From the NCBI GenBank assembly GCA_026417375.1, contig JAOADJ010000019.1:1-61170 (forward strand): a stretch of 61,170 bases of DNA, in the 5' to 3' direction. The notes beneath the pieces were generated by a model. That model was not told where the DNA came from. It did no database searches and saw nothing but the letters and a program-made list of their open reading frames with translations. This document shows, in pieces, positions 43,286 through 52,001 of the stretch. The first letter of the stretch is position 1. Each line of letters starts with the position of its first letter. Made by a program: the position numbers and the translations under genes. Source of the stretch: Melioribacteraceae bacterium. Its GTDB lineage: Bacteria > Bacteroidota > Ignavibacteria > Ignavibacteriales > Melioribacteraceae.

Positions 43286-45752
43286 AAAATTACTAATATT
43301 ATTTTTTATTATATCTTTTTCTTTATTTGCTCAAGTTCAGAAAGAAACTTATAAAATTTTAGGTATTAGTGTTTTAGGTAATAAATCAGCAGATGCAACA
43401 ACTGTAATTGCAAATACTGGTTTGAGAATAAATGACGAATTAGTTATTCCAAGTGACCAAATTAATAATGCAATTAAAAGATTATGGAATTTAGGAATCT
43501 TTCAGGATGTTCAACTTTTAATTGATAAGAAAATTGATGATGGTATTTTTCTTTTAATCAAAGTAACTGAATATCCTCGTCTTGAAAAAATTGTTTTTGA
43601 AGGTTATGATGAATTAAGCGAAGATAAACTGAACAAAATGGTTACAATCGTTCGTGGTCAAACTTTAAAACCTCAGGAAATAACGAGAACAATTACAAAA
43701 ATTAAAAAAGCATATGAAGAAGAAGGATATTTAAATGCTCAAATTACTCCTGAATATTATCGTTTCTTTCAAGCTGATACAAATGATAATGAAGTAATTG
43801 TCACATGGAGAAATGAAAAAGATCTTTCTAAAGAATTCAAAACTGATTTTAAATTAAGTGCCAATGTTTCTATGAATAATGTTTCTAAAATGAAAGATCG
43901 TGTTTTAGTAATTATGAAAATTGAAGAAGGAAACGAAGTTATTATCAGAAATATTTATTTTAATGGAAATGTAGATTTTGATGATGACAAATTAAAAAGT
44001 CAGTTTGATGAAACAAGTGAAAAACGCTGGTGGAAATTTTGGAGTTGGCCTAAATTCAAAAGAGATAAATTTGAGAAAGACAAAGAATTGTTATCAAAAT
44101 TCTATCGCAAAAATGGTTACAGAGATTTTACAGTTCTAAAAGATTCAATTGTAATTTATAACAACAATCAGGATCTTGATCTTTATGTAGATGTTTATGA
44201 AGGTAATCAATACAAAATCAGAAACATAATTTGGGAAGGAAATACAGTTTATCAGGTTGAAGATTTAAACGCACGTTTGGACATGAGAAAAGGTGAAGTT
44301 TTTAATTTTGAAAAGTTCGAACAAAACCTAAGGTTCAACGAAAAACAATCTGATGTTTCTTCTCTCTATCAAGATAATGGTTACTTAACTGCTCAAATTG
44401 AACCAAAAGAAATTAAAGTTTCACAAGATTCAATTGATATTGAAATAAAAATAAACGAAGGTAATCGATTTAAAATTGGTAAAGTAGAAATTCAAGGAAA
44501 TGAAAAAACAAAAGATAAAGTAATACGTCGCGAACTTTATACAATTCCGGGAAGTTACTTTAGCAGAAGTTTTATTATGAGAAGTATTCAACAACTTTCC
44601 AATCTTCAATATTTTAATGTTGAACAACTATACAAAAGTGGCGTTGATTACAAACCTGCAAACGATAGCACAGTAAACTTAATTTATAAAGTCGAAGAAA
44701 AATCAAGTGATTATTTAAATGCTTCAGTTGGTTATAGTGGAGCATTCGGTTTTAGTGGTTCTGTTGGTTTTACTCTAACTAATTTTTCAATAACCGAACC
44801 ATTTAGAATGGGCGGTGGTCAAATCTTAAATTTTAACTGGCAGTTTGGTGTTGGTAACTATTACAGAACCTTTTCTCTTGGTTTTACTGAACCATGGTTT
44901 TTAGATACTCCAACTTCAGTTGGATTCGATTTATTTGATACTCGTCAAAGATATGTTTACGATTTACGTCAATCCGGAATTACTTTACGTTCAGGCAGAA
45001 GATTAACATGGCCCGATGATTACTTTTACATTCAAGGAATTTTACGTTTTCAATATAATGACGTAATTGATGGTCAAGGTTATTATAAAGAAGGATTAAC
45101 GAGACAATATACTGCTGGATTTGGAATTACAAGAACTGATATTGATAATCCTATATTTCCTGCACGCGGTTCAAAACTTGCATTAAACACTGAACTTTCC
45201 GGTGGTCCACTTTTACCGGGTAATGTTGATTATTATAAAATTGATTTTAAAACTGAATGGTATAAAGCTTTATTCAATACTAATCGTGTTGTTTTATATA
45301 CTTCTTCAGAATTGGGTTACATTGGTGAACTTATTCCAAATACTCCAATTCAACCATTTGAATATTATTACATGGGTGGAAGTGGATTGATAATTGCAAC
45401 AACACCACTTCGTGGTTATGATGATAGAAGCTTAGGATTACGTGATAAAAATTCTAACAATATTATTGGAAGTAAAGTGCAGGCTAAATTTACAACAGAA
45501 TTAAGAGTTGCATTATCAATGGATCCGATACCAATTTATTTACTTGCATTTGCAGAAGCTGGTAATGTATATCCAAATATTAAACAAACAAATTTATACG
45601 ACTTAAAACGCTCTGTTGGTGTTGGAGCAAGAATTTTATTAAATCCAATTGGATTAATTGGTTTTGATTATGGTTATGGATTTGACCGTAAAAGTGTAGA
45701 TGGTCAATCGCCACAATGGATGTTCCATTTTCAATTTGGAAAAGGTTTTTAA
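43251..45752 (+). CDS. bamA: Outer membrane protein assembly factor BamA (Omp85)
   Basis: Central component of the BAM machine, inserting barrels into the outer membrane. The protein has 833 aa. A signal peptide (KKLLILFFIISFSLFAQ) is followed by five POTRA domains (residues about 30-470, each with the E-G-N/D-x-x-Y pattern such as VFEGYDELSEDKL and IWEGNTVYQVEDL) and the 16-strand Omp85 barrel (480-833). The barrel has the lid-lock arginine motif PLRGYDDRSLG and terminal MFHFQFGKGF ending in Phe. The start codon lies inside uppS. It is followed by two skp genes and the lpx genes, the classical order. Confidence 0.97.
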   Translation: MMLKFTPNKQFKKLLILFFIISFSLFAQVQKETYKILGISVLGNKSADATTVIANTGLRINDELVIPSDQINNAIKRLWNLGIFQDVQLLIDKKIDDGIFLLIKVTEYPRLEKIVFEGYDELSEDKLNKMVTIVRGQTLKPQEITRTITKIKKAYEEEGYLNAQITPEYYRFFQADTNDNEVIVTWRNEKDLSKEFKTDFKLSANVSMNNVSKMKDRVLVIMKIEEGNEVIIRNIYFNGNVDFDDDKLKSQFDETSEKRWWKFWSWPKFKRDKFEKDKELLSKFYRKNGYRDFTVLKDSIVIYNNNQDLDLYVDVYEGNQYKIRNIIWEGNTVYQVEDLNARLDMRKGEVFNFEKFEQNLRFNEKQSDVSSLYQDNGYLTAQIEPKEIKVSQDSIDIEIKINEGNRFKIGKVEIQGNEKTKDKVIRRELYTIPGSYFSRSFIMRSIQQLSNLQYFNVEQLYKSGVDYKPANDSTVNLIYKVEEKSSDYLNASVGYSGAFGFSGSVGFTLTNFSITEPFRMGGGQILNFNWQFGVGNYYRTFSLGFTEPWFLDTPTSVGFDLFDTRQRYVYDLRQSGITLRSGRRLTWPDDYFYIQGILRFQYNDVIDGQGYYKEGLTRQYTAGFGITRTDIDNPIFPARGSKLALNTELSGGPLLPGNVDYYKIDFKTEWYKALFNTNRVVLYTSSELGYIGELIPNTPIQPFEYYYMGGSGLIIATTPLRGYDDRSLGLRDKNSNNIIGSKVQAKFTTELRVALSMDPIPIYLLAFAEAGNVYPNIKQTNLYDLKRSVGVGARILLNPIGLIGFDYGYGFDRKSVDGQSPQWMFHFQFGKGF

Positions 45753-45775
45753 TTCATTTAATAATAGAGGTAAAC

Positions 45776-46309
45776 GTGAAAAAACTAATTATATTTTCTT
45801 TATTTTTATTTACAGCAACAATGTTTGCTCAACAAACTTCAATCAAAATTGGTTATGTTGATTCAGAAGTAATTTTAGCTCAGTTTCCAGAAGCTATAAA
45901 AGCAAAAAGTGATCTTGAAGGAATGGTTGCAAAATGGAGAAAAGATTTAGATAGCATGCAAACAGAACTTCAAAAAGAATATGCTAACTATCAAAAAGTA
46001 TCTCAAGATGCAAAAGCAAAACAAGATGACATTCAAAAACTTCAAAAAAATATAGTTGAAAAAGAACAACGCGCACAACAATTTCAACAATCAAAATTTG
46101 CTCAACCAAATGGCGAATATTTCTTAAGACAAGATCAATTAATGAAGCCAATCAAAGAAAAAATCTTCAAAGCAATTGATGAAATTAGCAAAGAAGAAAA
46201 CATGCAATTTGTATTTGATAAAGCTGGTGATGTTGTTTTATTAAAAGCTGATCCACAATATGATATTACATTTAAAGTTCTTGATTTATTAAAACGTGGT
46301 AAAAAATAA
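45776..46309 (+). CDS. OmpH/Skp family periplasmic chaperone (first copy)
   Basis: A 177-aa trimeric jellyfish-type chaperone that keeps unfolded barrel proteins soluble on the way to BamA. A GTG start with signal peptide KKLIIFSLFLFTATMFAQ is followed by the strand KIGYVDSEVILAQFPEA, a long coiled coil (residues 50-125, rich in Lys/Gln/Glu) and a return strand FVFDKAGDVVLLKADPQYDIT. The GTG at 45776 was chosen for AGAGG 5 nt upstream and the signal peptide; the longer open frame from 45716 overlaps bamA and lacks a site. Confidence 0.9.
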   Translation: MKKLIIFSLFLFTATMFAQQTSIKIGYVDSEVILAQFPEAIKAKSDLEGMVAKWRKDLDSMQTELQKEYANYQKVSQDAKAKQDDIQKLQKNIVEKEQRAQQFQQSKFAQPNGEYFLRQDQLMKPIKEKIFKAIDEISKEENMQFVFDKAGDVVLLKADPQYDITFKVLDLLKRGKK

Positions 46310-46321
46310 TTTGGAATAAAA

Positions 46322-46834
46322 ATGAAAAAGTTCGGAGTAATTCTTTCCGCATTCGTTTTTCTTATTGCTTCTTATAATTTTGCACAACCAAAAATTGGTT
46401 ATGTTGATAGTGATGCAATAATGAAACAACTTCCTGATTATCAGGATACACAAAAGAAACTTGATGCAATTATTAAAGAATGGCAAGAAGAACTTAGCAA
46501 ACTTGAGAAAGACTGGAAAACAAAATATGATGATTACGATAAACGCAAACTAATACTTAGTGAACAAAAAAGAGTTGAAATTGAAAAAGAATTAGTTGAT
46601 TTAGAAAATCAAATTTCAAAATTCAGACAAGATAAATTTGGTGTTCGCGGAGAATTATTCCAAAAGCAAGAAGAATTAATGAAACCACTTAATAATCGTG
46701 TATTTAATGCAATTCAACAAGTTGCCAAAGAAAACGATTATGATTTTATTTTCGATAGAAGTGGCGATATAATTTTTCTTTATGCAAAAGAACAGTTTGA
46801 TGTAACTAATTTAGTTCTGGAAAAACTTAAATGA
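46322..46834 (+). CDS. OmpH/Skp family periplasmic chaperone (second copy)
   Basis: A 170-aa paralogue 12 nt downstream of the first, with its own signal peptide (MKKFGVILSAFVFLIASYNFAQ), the PKIGYVDSDAIMKQLPDY start strand, a coiled coil (50-120) and the closing FIFDRSGDIIFLYAKEQFDVT. Tandem OmpH genes next to bamA are common in Bacteroidetes/Chlorobi. The two share the fold and end motifs but diverge in the coiled coil, so the duplication is old. The stop overlaps the lpxD start (ATGA). Confidence 0.92.
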   Translation: MKKFGVILSAFVFLIASYNFAQPKIGYVDSDAIMKQLPDYQDTQKKLDAIIKEWQEELSKLEKDWKTKYDDYDKRKLILSEQKRVEIEKELVDLENQISKFRQDKFGVRGELFQKQEELMKPLNNRVFNAIQQVAKENDYDFIFDRSGDIIFLYAKEQFDVTNLVLEKLK

Positions 46835-47898
46835 GTTCTATGAAAATTAAATTACAAGAAGCCGCCGACTTAGTCGGCGGTGTTGTTTTTGGCAATCCCG
46901 ATTTAGAATTTTTTAATGTTGCCAAATTAGAAGATGCCAACTTTGGTGATCTTTCTTTTCTCTATTTAGATAAATATGAACATCAACTTTTAACCACAAA
47001 AGCTTCCGCTGTTTTAATTTCACCTAAATTTAAAAAAGTAAGAGACGATATTTCTTATATCGAAGTAAAAGAACCAAACAGTGCTTTAAATATTATTATT
47101 AAAAAATATTTTGATCCCAAAATTAATTTAAAAGGAATTGATCCAACTGCTTCAATTCATAAAAATGCAACCGTTGATGAATCTGCTGTAATTGGAAAAA
47201 ATGTTGTGATTTCGAGCGGATGTAAAATTGGTAAAAACAGTTATATACTTCACAACTCTGTTTTAATGGATAATGTTGAAGTTGGTGATAATTGTATAAT
47301 TTATTCAAATGTATCAATTCGTGAAAACTGTAAAATTGGAAATAATGTTATCATCCATTCTAATACATGTATTGGTTCAGATGGATTTGGATTTATTCCA
47401 AATGAAAAGGGTGAGTATATTAAAGTTCCTCAAATAGGAAATGTTGTAATAGAAGATGATGTTGAAATTGGTTCAAATGTTTCTGTTGACCGTGCTGCTC
47501 TTGGTTCTACAATAATTAAAAAAGGAACAAAGATTGACAACTTAGTTCAAATTGCCCATAATGTTTCGATCGGTGAAAATTCAATTTTAATAGCTCAATC
47601 GGGAATTGCCGGCTCTACAAAACTTGGTAAAAACTGTATTTTAGCTGGACAAGTTGGTGTTACAGGACATATTGAGTTAGCCGATAATGTAATGATAACA
47701 GCACAATCTGGTGTATCAAAATCAATTGATAAAGCTGGAAAATACAGAGGTTCCCCTGCTCTTCCATTAAACGAAGCTCTCCGCCAGGAAGCTTCAATTA
47801 GAATTATACCTTCATTACAAGAAAAAATTAAAAAGTTAGAAGAAAAAATTGCATTTTTGGAGAACAAATTTTCAGATTTAAGTAAAAAGGAAAATTAA
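46831..47898 (+). CDS. lpxD: UDP-3-O-acylglucosamine N-acyltransferase
   Basis: Third step of lipid A synthesis: N-acylation of UDP-3-O-acyl-glucosamine with a hydroxyacyl-ACP. It has 355 aa. The N-terminal uridine-binding domain (residues 1-95) precedes a left-handed beta helix of hexapeptide repeats (I-G-x-N-x-x-I, residues 100-300), with the catalytic His in LVQIAHNVSIGENS and the Phe-containing GSDGFGFIPNE loop. The C-terminal helix (SLQEKIKKLEEKIAFLENKF) is a coiled coil for trimer contact. It overlaps skp by 4 nt and lpxC by 1 nt. Confidence 0.97.
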   Translation: MSSMKIKLQEAADLVGGVVFGNPDLEFFNVAKLEDANFGDLSFLYLDKYEHQLLTTKASAVLISPKFKKVRDDISYIEVKEPNSALNIIIKKYFDPKINLKGIDPTASIHKNATVDESAVIGKNVVISSGCKIGKNSYILHNSVLMDNVEVGDNCIIYSNVSIRENCKIGNNVIIHSNTCIGSDGFGFIPNEKGEYIKVPQIGNVVIEDDVEIGSNVSVDRAALGSTIIKKGTKIDNLVQIAHNVSIGENSILIAQSGIAGSTKLGKNCILAGQVGVTGHIELADNVMITAQSGVSKSIDKAGKYRGSPALPLNEALRQEASIRIIPSLQEKIKKLEEKIAFLENKFSDLSKKEN

Positions 47899-49313
47899 TG
47901 GTAGAACAACAAAAAACAATTTCTAAAGTTGTGTCAATGTCGGGCATTGGACTTCATACAGGAACACAATGCACAATGACATTTAAACCCGCTCCTGATA
48001 ATTATGGAGTTCGTTTTGTTAGAATAGATTTAGGCGGAAATCCAGAAATTCCTGCAAATGTTGATTATGTTGTTGATATATCAAGAGGAACAACACTTGG
48101 TCTTGGCGATGCCCGTGTTCATACAGTTGAACATGTTTTAGCTGCTATTTATGGATTAAAAATAGATAATTTAATAATTGAACTTGATGGAATCGAACCA
48201 CCTGTTGGTGATGGAAGCTCGATGCCATACGTTGAAAAATTATTGGAAGCCGGAATTGTTGATCAGGAGACACCAAAAGATTATTTAGTGATTGATAAAA
48301 CTGTAATGTATCATGATGAAGAGAAAAAAATTGATATAGTTGCTCTTCCTCTTGATGATTATAGAATTACAATCATGGTTGATTATGAAAATCCGGCATT
48401 AGGAAGTCAACACACTGGTCTTTTCGATTTAGAAAAAGAATTTGTTACTGAATTTGCACCCGCAAGAACTTTTTGTTTTTTAAGTGAAGTTGAAATGCTT
48501 GCAGATCAAGGATTAATTAAAGGTGGAAATATTGATAATGCTGTTGTAATAGTTGATCATGAAATTAATAAAGATGGATTAGAAAGACTTAAATCAAAAT
48601 TAAATTTAGATCATGATTTAACAGTAATAAATGGTTATTTGGATAACAACCAGTTAAGATTCAGAAATGAACCGGTTCGACATAAATTACTTGATATGAT
48701 TGGAGATTTAGCTTTAATCGGAGTACCAATAAAAGCACAAATACTTGCTGCCCGCCCCGGACACAAAGCAAATGTCGAGTTCGCAAAAAAAATCCGCCAA
48801 TTATATCAACAGAAAAAATTAGTAAAGAAATATCAGTTTGTTAAAAAAGAAGGAATTGTATTTGATATAAATGCAATTCAAAGAATTTTGCCTCATCGTT
48901 ATCCATTTCTTTTAGTAGATAAAATAATTCATCTTGAAATGGATAAAAAAGTTATAGGTATTAAAAACGTGACAATTAATGAACCATTTTTCAATGGACA
49001 TTTTCCCGGTCAACCAGTGATGCCTGGTGTTTTAATTATTGAAGCGCTTGCACAGGTAAGCGGTATTTTACTTTTAAATACATTTACCGATCCGGAAAAT
49101 CATCTCGTTTATTTTATGAGTATTAATAATGCTAAATTCAGAAAACCGGTTTCACCCGGCGATCAAATTACTCTTGAAGCAGATTTAATAAATGTTAAAG
49201 GTGGAAAATATTTTTCACTTAAAGGTGCAGCTTTTGTTGATGGCAATTTAGTTGCCGAAGCTGAATTTATGGCTGCAATGGTTCCTAAAGAAAATAAACC
49301 TCAACAATATTAA
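47898..49313 (+). CDS. lpxC/fabZ: Bifunctional LpxC deacetylase / FabZ dehydratase
   Basis: Fusion of the committed lipid A step (zinc-dependent deacetylation of UDP-3-O-acyl-GlcNAc) with (3R)-hydroxyacyl-ACP dehydratase of fatty acid synthesis. LpxC covers residues 1-305: zinc ligands in VHTVEHVLAAIYG and RHKLLDMIGDLALIG, active-site Glu/Thr region RTFCFLSEVE. FabZ covers 320-471: ILPHRYPFLLVD, FFNGHFPGQPVMPGVLIIEALAQ with the catalytic His and Glu. The fusion is known from Bacteroidetes and Chlorobi and balances the two pathways competing for hydroxyacyl-ACP. TAATG coupling with lpxD. Confidence 0.97.
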   Translation: MVEQQKTISKVVSMSGIGLHTGTQCTMTFKPAPDNYGVRFVRIDLGGNPEIPANVDYVVDISRGTTLGLGDARVHTVEHVLAAIYGLKIDNLIIELDGIEPPVGDGSSMPYVEKLLEAGIVDQETPKDYLVIDKTVMYHDEEKKIDIVALPLDDYRITIMVDYENPALGSQHTGLFDLEKEFVTEFAPARTFCFLSEVEMLADQGLIKGGNIDNAVVIVDHEINKDGLERLKSKLNLDHDLTVINGYLDNNQLRFRNEPVRHKLLDMIGDLALIGVPIKAQILAARPGHKANVEFAKKIRQLYQQKKLVKKYQFVKKEGIVFDINAIQRILPHRYPFLLVDKIIHLEMDKKVIGIKNVTINEPFFNGHFPGQPVMPGVLIIEALAQVSGILLLNTFTDPENHLVYFMSINNAKFRKPVSPGDQITLEADLINVKGGKYFSLKGAAFVDGNLVAEAEFMAAMVPKENKPQQY

Positions 49314-49321
49314 AATATTTT

Positions 49322-50098
49322 ATGACAGAAATTCATTCAACCGCAATTGTAAGTTCTAAAGCAAATATTGGTAACAATGTTAAAATAGGACCTTATTCAA
49401 TCATTCACGATAATGTTGTTATTGGTGATGATTGTGAAATTCATTCTCATGTTGTTATTTATGATGGTGCAAGAATTGGAAATCGTGTAAAAATTTATCA
49501 GGGTGCATCAATTGCTAATGTACCTCAGGATTTAAAATTCGATAATGAAATAACCTATTTTTATGTTGGTGATGATACTCAAATAAGAGAATTTGTTACT
49601 CTTCATCGGGGAACTCATGCAACAGAAAAATCATCTGTGGGAAAAAATTGTTTATTAATGGCTTATGTTCATGTTGCACATGATTGCACATTAGGTGATA
49701 ATTTGATTTTAGCAAACACTGTTCAAGTTGCAGGTCATGTTGAAATTGAAGATAATGTTATAATTGGCGGGATAACAGGAATTCACCAGTTTTCAAAAAT
49801 TGGTGCTTATGCGATGATTGGCTCTAATTCTAAAATTAATAGTGATGTTCCACCATTTACTTTGGTTCAAGGTACGCCAGCAAGATTTGAAGGAATAAAC
49901 AAAATTGGATTGAGAAGGAAAGGATTTACCACAGAACAAATCAATTCTATAAAAGAAGCTTATAGAATTTTATATCTCTCAGGTAATTTATTTTCTGAAG
50001 CTAAAGAAAAAATAAAAAATGAATTTGGCGATAAAGAAGTAGTTCAGCAAATTTTAACTTTCATCGAAAAATCCAATCGTGGTATTATTCGTAAATGA
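49322..50098 (+). CDS. lpxA: UDP-N-acetylglucosamine O-acyltransferase
   Basis: First enzyme of lipid A synthesis, transferring a hydroxyacyl chain to UDP-GlcNAc. It has 258 aa. Hexapeptide-repeat left-handed helix (residues 4-190) with catalytic His in AYVHVAHDCTLGDN, the GGITGIHQF motif and a helical C-terminal domain. The spacing to lpxC-fabZ is 8 nt. The chain-length ruler residue cannot be assigned by eye. Confidence 0.97.
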   Translation: MTEIHSTAIVSSKANIGNNVKIGPYSIIHDNVVIGDDCEIHSHVVIYDGARIGNRVKIYQGASIANVPQDLKFDNEITYFYVGDDTQIREFVTLHRGTHATEKSSVGKNCLLMAYVHVAHDCTLGDNLILANTVQVAGHVEIEDNVIIGGITGIHQFSKIGAYAMIGSNSKINSDVPPFTLVQGTPARFEGINKIGLRRKGFTTEQINSIKEAYRILYLSGNLFSEAKEKIKNEFGDKEVVQQILTFIEKSNRGIIRK

Positions 50099-50823
50099 AA
50101 TGGTACTTAATAGATTCTGGTTTTAATACCGGTAATTACAATATGCAATTCGATTTAGAACTTGCTAATAATTGCAAAAATGATGAAGCATTTTTCCGTT
50201 TGTATAGATGGCAGCCATTTTGCATTTCACTTGGAGCAAATCAATCATTTGATGATATAAATTTACAAAAAGCAAAAGATGATGGAATTGATGTTGTAAA
50301 AAGACCAACAGGTGGTCGTGCTATTTTGCATGCAGAAGAATTGACTTATTCTTTTATTTATCCGATGAATTATGAATACTCACCAAAAGAAATTTATTTC
50401 AAAGTATCGCAAGCATTAATAAAAGGATTACAACTTTACAATCCGATATTTTCAAATTCTGAATTAGAAAAAGCTCAACCAAATTTTCCGCAATTGCTCG
50501 AAGAACCAAGTGGAGTTTTATGTTTTGCAAGCACAGCTAAAAATGAAGTTAAGTTTAACAATAAAAAATTAATAGGTAGTGCCCAAAGAAAATTGAATAA
50601 TTCAATTTTACAACATGGTTCAATTTTATGTGGAACTTATCATCAAAAATTAGCTGACTATCTTAATGTTGATGAACGTACAAAAAATATTTTGCACTCA
50701 GAACTAATTGAAAAGACTACAGAAATAGAAACGATACTCAATGAAAAAGTTGATTACGAAAAACTAAAAAATTGTTTAATCGAAGGATTTGAAATTGAGT
50801 GGGAAATAAATTTTGATAAATAA
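50095..50823 (+). CDS. LipM/LplA-type octanoyltransferase or lipoate-protein ligase
   Basis: A 242-aa member of the biotin/lipoate protein ligase fold. Motifs: FCISLGANQ, the lipoyl-binding VKRPTGGRAILHAEELTYS, and LCFASTAKNEVKFNNKKLIGSAQRK with the lysine of the active site. The Cys in LCFAS occupies the place of the LipM nucleophile (CFxx), and the C-terminal accessory domain of LplA is absent, which favours an octanoyl-ACP:GcvH transferase. The start overlaps lpxA by 4 nt, so lipoylation is co-expressed with lipid A genes; both draw on acyl-ACP. Confidence 0.85.
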   Translation: MKWYLIDSGFNTGNYNMQFDLELANNCKNDEAFFRLYRWQPFCISLGANQSFDDINLQKAKDDGIDVVKRPTGGRAILHAEELTYSFIYPMNYEYSPKEIYFKVSQALIKGLQLYNPIFSNSELEKAQPNFPQLLEEPSGVLCFASTAKNEVKFNNKKLIGSAQRKLNNSILQHGSILCGTYHQKLADYLNVDERTKNILHSELIEKTTEIETILNEKVDYEKLKNCLIEGFEIEWEINFDK

Positions 50824-50865
50824 AAAAGCCGCAGCGATGAAGTTTGTTAAGTTCAGCATTAATCA

Positions 50866-51351
50866 CTAAAAAATCCATTCAAAGCCAAGTTGAAAAGCAT
50901 ATTTATAATTAGTTAATTTTATAATATCTGATTTAAATTTATCTTCGACAAAAGTTTTCTTAAATCCAAGAGCTAATTTAATTTCACAACTAATTTCAAA
51001 GTAAGCTGTGTTATCTATTTCTCCGCTAGAAACCGCTGGAATTGGATTTGTTACTCCGCAACTTATTCCGTTTATAGTATCAATATTATACCTAAAATTT
51101 AAGTTCTAAATTTTCAACCAAGAATCAGTATTAAAATGAACTCCAACACTTTGGTTTATTTTGTTTTTATAAATTTTACTTTCGACTTTATTAAGTTCAG
51201 GTATATAATCGTTATAATATTGGTCAGTATTAATAAAGTCCGTTTCTACTTTCAGCGAATTATCAAAATAATTTGGAGAGAAGATTGACATAAATGGAAT
51301 TATTCCATAACTAAGTGTTACAATTAAAAATATAATTTCAGAAAACTACAT
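50866..51351 (-). pseudogene. Decayed copy of the small barrel gene (third tandem unit)
   Basis: Reads in one frame along its whole length as a homologue of the 53331-53912 gene, from ATG to a terminal TAG (final LGFEWIF versus LGFECNF). Two internal TAG codons interrupt it: codon 2 (ATGTAG instead of ATGTCA), and one after FNTDSWLKI where about 30 codons are deleted relative to the intact copy. The GGAGG ribosome-binding site is still present. The longest remaining open stretch is 51106-51291. The flanking 50824-50865 shares TGAAGTTTGTTAAGT with the tail of the intact copy. Confidence 0.8.
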
Positions 51352-51389
51352 ATTAACCTCCATAATCTATCCCTTAGTTGAGTTATGTT
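51352..51389 (-). other. Residual 3' end of a third lipoprotein gene
   Basis: The sequence just upstream of the decayed barrel gene matches the last codons of the intact lipoprotein (AACATAACTCAACTA, encoding NITQL) and its spacer to the barrel start. The stop TAA has become TTA. This is all that remains of the lipoprotein of unit three. Confidence 0.6.
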
Positions 51390-51401
51390 CTATTTATAGC
51401 A

Positions 51402-51992
51402 CTATAAATTAAATTCCACGCCCGCTTTAATTTGTAAAATTGAATAAAAGTAAGTTTCTATAGGGGAATTAAGACTTTGTGTTTTTTTATAATAAAAAGA
51501 ATTTGTCGTTTTATTCAAACTCATTAAAAATGAAATATTTTTGGAAATGCTTTTCCCTAATTGCAAACTTAAAAATATTGGAAATTGAACTGGATCATCA
51601 TGACCACTACCTCCAACATGTAACTCTGTTATTATTCCCGTAGAAGCGAACAAATCACTAATAAAAAAATATCTTAAAAATATACCTGATTGAATAACTC
51701 TAAATACATCACTTGAAAGAATAAATCCAGGGCGTATTTCAATTTGTGTTTTATTATTTATATCCCATTTGGCACTATAAAATGCACCTAACCCACCTAT
51801 TAACAAATTTTTCCTTGTAATGTTTATTTCTGTTTCGTAACCATTATTACTATTATAATTTGTTTTAATGTTTCTATTTTCAATTCTTGTTAGATTACCA
51901 ACTGATTCAAAAATAAAGCTTGTATTAAAATTTTGAGATAGCACAATGTTATTAATAATTAAAAAAATAATAACCACTATTAACTTTTTCAT
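51402..51992 (-). CDS. Small outer-membrane beta-barrel-like protein (unit 2)
   Basis: A 196-aa protein with signal peptide MKKLIVVIIFLIINNIVLSQ. The mature part alternates polar and hydrophobic residues in about eight amphipathic strands and ends in AGVEFNL with a C-terminal hydrophobic residue, as in small outer-membrane barrels. It shares length, layout and the PGFILSSDVF / PGIFIASKDYF region with the barrel of unit 1 but is only distantly similar in sequence. It follows the out-of-frame lipoprotein gene by 9 nt. Function unknown. Confidence 0.65.
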   Translation of the reverse strand: MKKLIVVIIFLIINNIVLSQNFNTSFIFESVGNLTRIENRNIKTNYNSNNGYETEINITRKNLLIGGLGAFYSAKWDINNKTQIEIRPGFILSSDVFRVIQSGIFLRYFFISDLFASTGIITELHVGGSGHDDPVQFPIFLSLQLGKSISKNISFLMSLNKTTNSFYYKKTQSLNSPIETYFYSILQIKAGVEFNL

Positions 51993-52001
51993 TTTTTACT
52001 C

